Source: SIG607 sp045590395
Lineage (GTDB): Bacteria > Bacillota > Clostridia > Oscillospirales > Acutalibacteraceae
Reading direction: 5' to 3'
DNA length: 43,895 nt
Assembly: GCA_045590395.1 (NCBI GenBank)
Contig: JAZNQX010000085.1
Span: 1 to 43,895 of the forward strand
The notes below the pieces were generated by a model, which had not been told where the DNA came from, ran no database searches, and saw only the letters and a list, made by a program, of their open reading frames with translations. This document shows positions 22,442 to 29,497 of this stretch, one piece after another. How positions within the stretch are numbered: position 1 is the stretch's first letter; each line of letters starts with the position of its first letter. Position numbers and translations under genes: made by a program.

Positions 22442-23581
22442 TTATTGGTTACGGGAAATTTCTATAAGCTTTTCCTTTGTGTTAAATTGTGGGTTATTAA
22501 TAACCGCATCTAGAAGAAGCTCCAGCGTTTCGCCTACTTTTTCGCCCTTTATGTTAATGGCGTTAAGGTCTTTGCCGCTTAAGGCGAGGTCACTTATTTT
22601 ATAGGGCTCTTTATTTGTCTTTATCTTATCGATAAGTGAAATGTCTTTGCCGTTTAAAATCATTACAGCCTTTACGGCTTCTTCGCTGTATTTTGACAGC
22701 GCCTTTTTGCAGGAAACCTTGTCAAAAGGAATATCTGAACTTAACTTATCGGCTTCGCTGCAAAACCTTAACAGTTTTTTATCGGTTTTAAGGTTTTTGC
22801 AGATAGCATTGTAATCTGCTTTGTTTTCCTTAACAAAGGCAAAAAACCTTAAATTTCTGTCTTTTGGCAGGGCTTTTATGCTCTCTGTAATGGTGTTTTC
22901 GGTTATTCCGCAAAACTTCAGAGCACCGCAGCTTAGTAAGGGGTTGATGTTTTCGGGGCTGTCTGACATAAGGGCTTTAAAAAGCTCTATGGCAATACGC
23001 TCTCGGCTTATGTTTTCAAGCAGACCTTTACAAAGTATAGCCTCTTTAAAGGTGTTTTCTTCAATGGTAAACTTAAGCTGTGCGGAAAAACGGAAAAGCC
23101 TTAGTATTCGTAAAGCATCTTCAGTAAATCTTTTCTTTGGGTCACCAACTGCACGAAGTATTTTATTTTCAATATCAAAAAGGCCGCCGAACTTATCAAC
23201 AATACCCGTTTTTTCGTTATAAGCAAGGGCGTTAACCGTAAAATCCCTGCGCGCAAGGTCTTCGCGTAAATTTTTAACGAAGGAAACATTTTCGGGGTGT
23301 CTTGAGTCACTATAGGTGCCATCGGTACGGTAGGTGGTTACCTCAATACATTTTTTATCTATAACCACAGTTACAGTGCCGTGCTTTAAGCCTGTTGGTA
23401 TTGTTTTCTCAAATAGAGGTATTATTTCTTCGGGCAAAAGGGAAGTAGTGACATCAAAATCATCGGGGGTTTTGGATAAAAGCATATCACGGACACAGCC
23501 GCCCACAATAAAAGCCTCGCCGCCTGCATTTTCTATTGTTTTTATAATTTGTTCTACGGCAATAGGTATTAAAAACTTCAT
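22442..23581 (-). CDS. cca: CCA tRNA nucleotidyltransferase
   Basis: This is a 379-residue class II nucleotidyltransferase. It adds or repairs the CCA end of tRNA in the cytoplasm. The N-terminal catalytic domain has AFIVGGCVRDMLLSKTPDDFDVTTS with the metal-binding DxD pair, then RREDFTVNAL-like ARRDFTVNALAYNEKTG and DPKKRFTEDALRILRLFRFSAQL, which recognise the incoming base. The C-terminal third is helical and shows no complete HD domain. GGAGGAAAT precedes the ATG. It is a single gene, divergent from murC and followed by a terminator. Confidence 0.94.
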   Translation of the reverse strand: MKFLIPIAVEQIIKTIENAGGEAFIVGGCVRDMLLSKTPDDFDVTTSLLPEEIIPLFEKTIPTGLKHGTVTVVIDKKCIEVTTYRTDGTYSDSRHPENVSFVKNLREDLARRDFTVNALAYNEKTGIVDKFGGLFDIENKILRAVGDPKKRFTEDALRILRLFRFSAQLKFTIEENTFKEAILCKGLLENISRERIAIELFKALMSDSPENINPLLSCGALKFCGITENTITESIKALPKDRNLRFFAFVKENKADYNAICKNLKTDKKLLRFCSEADKLSSDIPFDKVSCKKALSKYSEEAVKAVMILNGKDISLIDKIKTNKEPYKISDLALSGKDLNAINIKGEKVGETLELLLDAVINNPQFNTKEKLIEISRNQ

Positions 23582-23668
23582 ATTTCCTCCAAAATTAAAA
23601 ATAAGTGTTTATTTTTTCCTTAACTTGCACTATAATATAAGTAAACTAAAATAAAAATGGTGAATATT

Positions 23669-25039
23669 ATGAAAGAACTTCGTGCTGAAGACAAAATACT
23701 TACAAAGGTTAAAAAAATTCATATGATAGGAATCGGCGGCAGCGGTATGTGTCCGCTTGCGCAGATACTTCACGATAAGGGCTATTTGCTTACCGGCTCT
23801 GACAATAACGAAAGCGACCCGTTAAACAGAGTTAAAAAACTGGGTATAAAGGTTACTATGGGACATTTCCCTGAGAATGTTCACGGCAGTGAGCTTGTTG
23901 TATATTCTGCCGCGATTTCTAAGGATAACCCTGAACTTTTAGAGGCTGAGCGTCTTTCTATTCCTACTATGGAGCGTTCACACCTGCTTGGCGCATTAAC
24001 CAGATACTATGATAATGTTATCGGTGTTTGCGGAACCCACGGTAAAACCTCTGTTACCTCTATGATAACACAAATTCTCTATTTAAACAAGATGGACCCT
24101 ACGGCAGTTATCGGTGGTAAGCTTCCTATTATAAATTCTAACGGCAGAATAGGCAAAACACAGACTATGGTGTGTGAAGCCTGTGAGTTTGTTGACACCT
24201 TTTTGCAAATGTCACCCGATATCTCTGTACTGCTTAATGTTGATAACGACCACCTTGATTATTTCAAAACTATGGATAATCTTGTGCTTTCCTTTAATAA
24301 GTTTTTAAAAATGTCAAAAGTGGCTTATGTAAATGGTGACGATAAGTTGGCGCTTAAGGCGGCAGAGGGCATTGACGGTAAGGTTATAACCTTCGGTCTT
24401 TCAGGTGACAATGATTTCAGCGCAGATAATATTTCCCCCTCAAAGCGCGGTTTTGCCTTTGATGTTTTAAAGGATAAAGTAAAGCTTGGCAGAATAGAAC
24501 TATCAATTCCCGGAAAACACAATGTATATAATGGTCTTGCCGCTTTTGCTGTCTGTTATGAAATGGGCGTTGATTTTAACGGTATTAAGGAAGCCCTTGA
24601 AAAGTTTACTGGTGCAGGAAGAAGATTTGAATTTTTAGGTCAGTACGGCGGCTTTATGCTTGCTGATGACTATGCTCATCATCCCACCGAAATAAAGGCG
24701 ACTCTTTCGGCGGCAAAAGAGCTTCCGTATAAGCGTGTGGTATGTATATTCCAGCCCTTTACCTTTTCGCGCACCGCCTTATTAAAGGACGAATTTATTG
24801 AGGCATTAAGCCTTGCTGACGAGGTTGTGCTGACTTCGATTATGGGCTCTCGCGAGGTTAATACCTACGGCATAAGCTCTGAGCAGATTGCCGAAAAGCT
24901 AAAATCGGCAACCGTAATAGACGGCTTTGAAAATATTGCCGACTATATTGTAAAAACAGCAGGAGAGAATGACCTGGTAATTACTATGGGCGGCGGAGAT
25001 ATTTATAAAGCCGCGCATAAAATAATGGAAAAATTCTAA
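23669..25039 (+). CDS. murC: UDP-N-acetylmuramate--L-alanine ligase
   Basis: The start is ATG at 23669, because GGTGA (23659-23663) lies 5 bases before it; the in-frame ATG at 23657 has no ribosome site. The 456-residue enzyme adds L-Ala to UDP-MurNAc in the cytoplasm, with ATP, for peptidoglycan. Domains in order are a Rossmann part (HMIGIGGSGMCPLAQIL, LTGSD), a Mur ligase central domain with GVCGTHGKTSVTSM (P-loop) and NVDNDHLDYF, and a C-terminal domain with DDYAHHPTEIKATL. It is a single gene, not in a dcw cluster, as in many Clostridia. Confidence 0.96.
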   Translation: MKELRAEDKILTKVKKIHMIGIGGSGMCPLAQILHDKGYLLTGSDNNESDPLNRVKKLGIKVTMGHFPENVHGSELVVYSAAISKDNPELLEAERLSIPTMERSHLLGALTRYYDNVIGVCGTHGKTSVTSMITQILYLNKMDPTAVIGGKLPIINSNGRIGKTQTMVCEACEFVDTFLQMSPDISVLLNVDNDHLDYFKTMDNLVLSFNKFLKMSKVAYVNGDDKLALKAAEGIDGKVITFGLSGDNDFSADNISPSKRGFAFDVLKDKVKLGRIELSIPGKHNVYNGLAAFAVCYEMGVDFNGIKEALEKFTGAGRRFEFLGQYGGFMLADDYAHHPTEIKATLSAAKELPYKRVVCIFQPFTFSRTALLKDEFIEALSLADEVVLTSIMGSREVNTYGISSEQIAEKLKSATVIDGFENIADYIVKTAGENDLVITMGGGDIYKAAHKIMEKF

Positions 25040-25042
25040 AAT

Positions 25043-25073
25043 AAAACAACACCCGATGGGGTGTTGTTTTTAT
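25043..25073. terminator. terminator between murC and the DUF4364 gene
   Basis: AAAACAACACCC (25043-25054) pairs with GGGTGTTGTTTT (25059-25070) around GATG. Its right edge touches the stop codon of the convergent gene, so both genes probably use it. Confidence 0.88.
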
Positions 25074-25612
25074 TTTCCTGTAAGCAGGTCTATAAGGCCT
25101 GTGTAAACTTTTGAGGGGTCGTCAAGAAAACGCTCTTTAATAGCAGAGGCCTGAGTTTCGTCGGTTACCATTATTTTAACACTCATAAGGTCGGCACCGT
25201 TTTCCACTGCAGAGCATATAAGATACATTATGCCGTTTTCCTTAACGGTTTCTATTCTTGTTTCCTTTGCATTTTTAAGTCTGGATATCATTTTAGCGGT
25301 AAGAGCAAAGGCCTTTTCCTTAACGGTATAGGGAAGTATGGTTTTGAGGGTGTCGGCGGCGTCGGCGCCTTTTTTTGTTACAGTGTAGGTGTCATCAGAC
25401 TCATTATATATTAAGTTCTCCGATTTTGTTAGAGCGTCAAGAGCGTCTATAACCTCAAAATAGTTGGCTATGCCTTCTATATTAAACATATTGGCAAGCT
25501 GTTTGCCCGGAACAGGTGCTTTAACACCGCCTATTACATAACATATAAGCACTTTAATTTCGGCAGTGCTTATAAGACTGCCCACACCTGCAGACAAAGC
25601 ATTGTTTTCCAA
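25070..25612 (-). CDS. DUF4364 family protein (winged-helix type)
   Basis: The 180-residue reading starts at TTG 25612 after GGAAGTG. In-frame GTG at 25621 and ATG at 25627 are other choices, but the promoter just upstream would start transcription at about 25630, leaving almost no leader for them. The N-terminal half has the DUF4364 pattern (STAEIKVLICYVIGG, FNIEGIANYFEVIDALDALTKSENL, YTVTKKGADAADTL), which resembles a winged-helix DNA-binding fold. The C-terminal half is a small alpha/beta domain (GIMYLICSAVENGADLMSVKIMV). It may be a transcription regulator, but no function is established for the family. It is convergent with murC. Confidence 0.8.
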   Translation of the reverse strand: MENNALSAGVGSLISTAEIKVLICYVIGGVKAPVPGKQLANMFNIEGIANYFEVIDALDALTKSENLIYNESDDTYTVTKKGADAADTLKTILPYTVKEKAFALTAKMISRLKNAKETRIETVKENGIMYLICSAVENGADLMSVKIMVTDETQASAIKERFLDDPSKVYTGLIDLLTGK

Positions 25613-25636
25613 ATGTATCACTTCCATTTCCTTTGT

Positions 25637-25665
25637 ATTATACCTCAAAGGTTTACTATTTTCAA
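25637..25665 (-). promoter_or_regulatory. promoter of the DUF4364 gene
   Basis: On the minus strand TTGAAA (25660-25665), 17 bases and a perfect TATAAT (25637-25642). The -35 box overlaps the last codons of the upstream small membrane protein. The predicted transcript start near 25630 helps decide the start codon. Confidence 0.78.
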
Positions 25666-25955
25666 GTGTTTGCACCGTCATAATCTTCAATAATTGAATA
25701 AAGTTGTTCTTCACTTTCAATAATTATGCCCTCCGTCAATGCTTTTCTGTCGGCAGGGGGCAGAACATCTACTACTATATTATCGTATACCGTAATTGTT
25801 TCATCGCCTCGCATTAGCGTTACATAACCGTCTTTATAAATTAAAATCAGCTCATTACTTACCTTATTTGCGGCATTAACCATTAAAAGAGAGGCAATAA
25901 TAACAGTAAGTGTCAGGGTAACACAGATAGCCAGAATAAGAAGTTTTCTTTTCAT
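25662..25955 (-). CDS. membrane-anchored BofC C-domain-like protein
   Basis: The start is ATG at 25955, with GGTGA (25961-25965) 5 bases upstream. The 97-residue protein has one N-terminal hydrophobic helix (residues about 5-28) after MKRK, so most of it would be outside the membrane. The following segment (LILIYKDGYVTLMRG, TVYDNIVVDVLPPADRKALTEGI, EEQLYSIIEDYDG) fits the C-terminal domain of BofC, the forespore protein that restrains SpoIVB signalling to sigma K in Bacillus. Here it is alone, without the N-terminal BofC domain. A role in sporulation or envelope sensing is inference from this likeness. Confidence 0.7.
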   Translation of the reverse strand: MKRKLLILAICVTLTLTVIIASLLMVNAANKVSNELILIYKDGYVTLMRGDETITVYDNIVVDVLPPADRKALTEGIIIESEEQLYSIIEDYDGANT

Positions 25956-26136
25956 TTTTATCACCAAAATATATTTTTTTATATATTTTTACCCTAATAT
26001 TCCTAAATATTAAAAAATTGTAATGCTTTTTTAATATTTTTATGGTATAATAGGTAAAAATGGTAAGTCTGCCGTTTTTAAACTTTAAAATTATTAAGTA
26101 TATGTTGTATTATGATTTAAGGAGGTAACGGTCTTA

Positions 26137-28473
26137 ATGAGTGACAAAAACAGAAAAGATGAAGTTTTTGACCTGAATTCCTATCGAAGCCAGGCGTCTT
26201 CACAGCAAAAAGGCAAAAAGAAGAAAAGACGCAAAAAGACCAAAGAAAAGATTTTTCGTGCTGTTCTTGCTTCTTTTATGGTGTGTATAATGCTTGCCTG
26301 TGTTGTAATAGGCGGTTTCCTTATTTATGTTTTCAATTTTATTGAGGGCGATTTCGGTGTTAATCTTGAAGACCTTAAGCTTAATTGTACTACTACGGTT
26401 TATGTTCAGGAGGGCACTGACCAGTGGGTTGAATATCAGCGACTGCACGGCAATGTTAACAGAATCTGGGTTGCTTATGAGGATATACCCGATAATCTTA
26501 AAAATGCCTTTGTTGCGGTTGAGGATAAGCGCTTTTTAAGCCACGGCGGTATTGACTGGCGCAGAACCTTCAGCGCCTTTGCCAATTACTTCTTGCATTT
26601 TTATTCCTCTAATCAGGGCGGTTCTACCATAACACAGCAGCTGGTTAAGAACCTTACGGGCGATAACGCTCAGACGCCTCAGCGTAAGGTTAGAGAAATT
26701 ATGCGCGCAAGGCATCTTGAAATGACCTATTCTAAGGAAACTATACTTGAATGTTACCTTAACGTTGTTTCAATGGCGAATAATATTTCGGGTGTTGAGG
26801 TTGCAGCAAACTATTACTACAATAAATCTGTAGATGAGCTTACTTTAGCCGAATGCGCTTCTCTTGCGGCTATTACAAAGCACCCCGAAAAATACAGACC
26901 TGATATTAAGCCTGAGGAAAACAAAGAGCGTAGAAATCTTGTTTTAAAGCTTATGTATGAGCAGGAGCTTATAAGCAGTGAAGAATATGAGGCTGCAAAG
27001 AATGAGGAAATGAATATTGTTGCCGACCCTGCAAATATCAAACAGGTTTCGGTAAACAATTACTTTGTTGATGCCCTTATAGATGAGGTTATTGACGACC
27101 TTAAAACTCTCTATAATGTAAGCGCAGAAGATGCTTCTACAATGTTCTATAACGGCGGTTATCAGATTTACTCTACTATGGACCCCGATGTTCAGAAAGC
27201 CGTTGATACCGTATTCTCAAATTCAAAGGCATACGGTCTTAAATCAAATGGTGTTTCAATGCAGGGTGCTATTACCGTAATGGACTACTCAGGTCATATT
27301 GTTGGTATGGCAGGCGGTATCGGCGAAAAGACCGAAAACCGCGGCTTTAACCGAGCTACAATGGCGGTACGTCAGCCTGGCTCTACTATGAAGCCTATAG
27401 CCGCTTATGCACCTGCTATTGAAAAAAATCTTATAACCTATTCGTCGGTTGTTGACGATAAGCGAACTAAGTACGGCAGCTGGTCGCCGACTAACTGGTA
27501 TGGCGGCTATTGGGGTAATATTACGGTGCATTACGCTCTTGAGAGGTCTGTAAACACTATTCCCGTATACCTTGTTAATCAGCTAAAGCCCGAAAATTCT
27601 TATAAATTCCTTACCGATAATTTGGGTATTACTACACTTAAGGATTCCGATAAAAACCTTTCGGCTCTCGGTATGGGCGGTACAGACAGAGGACTTACCA
27701 CAACCGAGTCTGCCGCCGCATTTGCCACCTTTGGAAATCTGGGTAAATATTACACCCCAACAACCTATTATTATGTTACCGATATGCACGGAAACGAGGT
27801 TTTAAGATACAACGATGTTGGTATTCAGGCAATGGGTGAGGATACCGCCTGTGTTATGAATCATCTGCTTCAGACCGTTGTATACGGCTCAAACGGTACA
27901 GGTCTTGGCTCTGGCAGTTATGTCCGCAATATGCGCATATATGCGAAAACAGGTACCTCTAACGATACAAAAGACCTTTGGTTTGTTGGCGGCTCACCTT
28001 ACTATGTTGCTTCGTGCTGGACAGGATATGACGATAACCGTACCATTAACTCTGCATCCATCGCTATGAAAATGTGGGGCGCGGTTATGAGACCTATCCA
28101 TTCAGGCCTTAAGGCGAAAAGCTTTACCGAAAGCAAATATGTAAGTCAGCGCTATTACTGTGCAGAAACAGGCTTGCTTGCAACAGAAAACTGTACCTCA
28201 AAGCAAACAGGCTATTATAAAAACAGCTATCTGCCTACCTGCTCACTTCACGGCGGCAAATTACTTGCTCCCATAAGGGGCTCAAACGCTACACAGACAG
28301 GGGCCAGCGGTGTTGTAAAGGGTAAGGTTACAGGAACGCTTAAGGTTGAAAGTGAGTCTTCTTCAAGCTCATCGTCCAGCTCTGCTTCAAGCTCGTCTAG
28401 CTCATCAAGTTCATCAAGCTCGACAAGCTCTTCAAGCAGTACTACCAACAGTTTAATTCCAAATACTGAGTAA
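26137..28473 (+). CDS. class A penicillin-binding protein (PBP1A family) with Ser-rich tail
   Basis: This is a 778-residue bifunctional peptidoglycan synthase. A short basic cytoplasmic tail (GKKKKRRKKTKEK) precedes one membrane helix at about residues 41-66. The GT51 glycosyltransferase domain follows with FVAVEDKRFLSHGGID (catalytic Glu), GGSTITQQLVKNL and RKVREIMRARHLE. The transpeptidase domain carries STMK with catalytic Ser416, SVN at 471-473 and KTGTS at 604-608, so all active-site motifs are present. After this come a Cys-containing segment (CAETGLLATENC, then LPTCSLHGG) and a tail of about 30 residues that is almost only Ser. TAAGGAGGTAAC lies about 10 bases before the ATG. It polymerises and crosslinks the wall outside the membrane. 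Confidence 0.95.
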   Translation: MSDKNRKDEVFDLNSYRSQASSQQKGKKKKRRKKTKEKIFRAVLASFMVCIMLACVVIGGFLIYVFNFIEGDFGVNLEDLKLNCTTTVYVQEGTDQWVEYQRLHGNVNRIWVAYEDIPDNLKNAFVAVEDKRFLSHGGIDWRRTFSAFANYFLHFYSSNQGGSTITQQLVKNLTGDNAQTPQRKVREIMRARHLEMTYSKETILECYLNVVSMANNISGVEVAANYYYNKSVDELTLAECASLAAITKHPEKYRPDIKPEENKERRNLVLKLMYEQELISSEEYEAAKNEEMNIVADPANIKQVSVNNYFVDALIDEVIDDLKTLYNVSAEDASTMFYNGGYQIYSTMDPDVQKAVDTVFSNSKAYGLKSNGVSMQGAITVMDYSGHIVGMAGGIGEKTENRGFNRATMAVRQPGSTMKPIAAYAPAIEKNLITYSSVVDDKRTKYGSWSPTNWYGGYWGNITVHYALERSVNTIPVYLVNQLKPENSYKFLTDNLGITTLKDSDKNLSALGMGGTDRGLTTTESAAAFATFGNLGKYYTPTTYYYVTDMHGNEVLRYNDVGIQAMGEDTACVMNHLLQTVVYGSNGTGLGSGSYVRNMRIYAKTGTSNDTKDLWFVGGSPYYVASCWTGYDDNRTINSASIAMKMWGAVMRPIHSGLKAKSFTESKYVSQRYYCAETGLLATENCTSKQTGYYKNSYLPTCSLHGGKLLAPIRGSNATQTGASGVVKGKVTGTLKVESESSSSSSSSSASSSSSSSSSSSSTSSSSSTTNSLIPNTE
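28354..28448 (+). repeat. serine-codon low-complexity repeat
   Basis: About 95 bases made almost only of TCA, AGC, TCT, TCC and TCG codons, encoding the Ser-rich C-terminus of the penicillin-binding protein. Mixed codons show that the amino acid sequence, not one DNA unit, is repeated. Such regions may change length by slippage. Confidence 0.8.
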
Positions 28474-28512
28474 TTAAAAATTCCCGAAGAAATTTCTTCG
28501 GGAATTTTTTTA
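28474..28512. terminator. bidirectional terminator
   Basis: TTCCCGAAGAA (28481-28491) pairs with TTCTTCGGGAA (28494-28504) and continues with an A-run on the left and seven T on the right. It is shared by the penicillin-binding protein gene and the convergent DUF3021 gene. Confidence 0.9.
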
Positions 28513-28926
28513 GTTTAATTTGCTGTTAAGCTTTTTACTTGTGTTTTTTACTATAAGATAAACCGTTGTCCAAATCACAAAATAGGAAACAATAAATATA
28601 AGGGTAAAAATTGCTACAATTTCTATTTTAAATGGAATCCACGAATTCATTATATAGCAGATAACATAAACGGCATACAGCAGTGTGAAATGGCAAAGAA
28701 GTGATTTTGTTATGGGCCATTTTTCTATCTGATTAAAAACAGAAGCGCCTGCCTGAACAAAAGCCAACAGATATGTGGAAATTATGCCTGAGAACACCTG
28801 AAATCCGCTTAAATTAAAGCCGTCAACGGTTTTTTCAAGTATGGCGTAAATTATAGCCAGTATGACAGGGCCAAGACCTGAAAACATAAAACCGCGATGT
28901 AAAAATTCTTTTAAATATTTATTCAA
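28510..28926 (-). CDS. DUF3021 family membrane protein
   Basis: This is a 138-residue protein with four predicted membrane helices (around residues 13-30, 40-62, 77-95 and 105-127). The sequence fits DUF3021, which is nearly always encoded next to a LytTR DNA-binding protein. Here the ATG overlaps the stop of the LytTR gene by four bases, so translation is coupled. In the known LytTR regulatory systems the membrane protein inhibits its cytoplasmic LytTR partner; the same is expected here. The signal it senses is unknown. It ends at a shared terminator. Confidence 0.87.
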   Translation of the reverse strand: MNKYLKEFLHRGFMFSGLGPVILAIIYAILEKTVDGFNLSGFQVFSGIISTYLLAFVQAGASVFNQIEKWPITKSLLCHFTLLYAVYVICYIMNSWIPFKIEIVAIFTLIFIVSYFVIWTTVYLIVKNTSKKLNSKLN

Positions 28927-29357
28927 CGAAGTCCCAACCTTTCTTTTACATTTTTAACACAGCGTCTTGAAACATAGTCGGTGTAATTATTCTTGAAGGT
29001 CACCTTCATATTTGCCGATACAGATGTATCAAATCGCTTGATTTTTTTAATATTGGCAAGACAGGACTGATTTATCTTTACAAAGTCCTCACCCATCATT
29101 TTTTCAAGCTGATAAAGTCGGTATTTAATCAAAAACTTATCATTGGTTGTTATAGCATATATTTTGTTACTTTCCACTATAAAACAATAAATATCCGAAG
29201 GGGACAGCCTGTGTGCAGTTCTGTCTTTGAAGCCGTATAGTTCCTTGCTGTTTTGCAAAACAATGTTTTCTATTTCTTCAATAAGTTCTGTCTTTTCTTT
29301 GGCGTAAATAATTATTTCTTCAGCGCGCTCTTTATCAATAATTATTTTAATTTCCAT
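28923..29357 (-). CDS. LytTR-family DNA-binding regulator
   Basis: The start is ATG at 29357, with a perfect AGGAGG (29365-29370) 7 bases upstream. The 144-residue product has no receiver domain. Residues about 40-144 form a LytTR domain (IYCFIVESNKIYAIT, YRLYQLEKMMGEDFVKINQSCLANIKKIKRFD, VTFKNNYTDYVSRRCVKNVKERL). It should bind DNA, probably as a pair with the DUF3021 partner downstream acting as its brake. This type often controls a neighbouring ABC transporter, but none lies beside it here, so it may regulate itself or a distant target. Confidence 0.9.
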   Translation of the reverse strand: MEIKIIIDKERAEEIIIYAKEKTELIEEIENIVLQNSKELYGFKDRTAHRLSPSDIYCFIVESNKIYAITTNDKFLIKYRLYQLEKMMGEDFVKINQSCLANIKKIKRFDTSVSANMKVTFKNNYTDYVSRRCVKNVKERLGLR

Positions 29358-29380
29358 TTTGTTTCCTCCTTTCAAGATGC

Positions 29381-29409
29381 ATAATACCGCCTTCTTTAAA
29401 ATTTTTCAA
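29381..29409 (-). promoter_or_regulatory. promoter of the LytTR-DUF3021 pair
   Basis: On the minus strand TTGAAA (29404-29409), 17 bases and TATTAT (29381-29386). LytTR proteins often autoregulate, so operator repeats may overlap this site; none was clearly recognised. Confidence 0.7.
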
Positions 29410-29450
29410 GCCTTTTAAAGTTATCGGTATTTTTCTGTTTTTATGCGGTA

Positions 29451-29483
29451 AAAAAAGCTCTCTGAAATTTCAGAGAGCTTTTG
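29451..29483. terminator. terminator of hppA
   Basis: A 13-base perfect stem, aaaagctctctga (29453-29465) with tcagagagctttt (29470-29482), loop AATT, ends in a T-run on the minus strand. It stands just downstream of the pyrophosphatase gene. Confidence 0.9.
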
Positions 29484-29497
29484 ATGTTCATTACTAA

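Noticed and set aside
28354..28448. Serine-codon tract as a DNA repeat array
   Set aside because: The codons vary and stay in frame with the penicillin-binding protein; it is a low-complexity protein tail.
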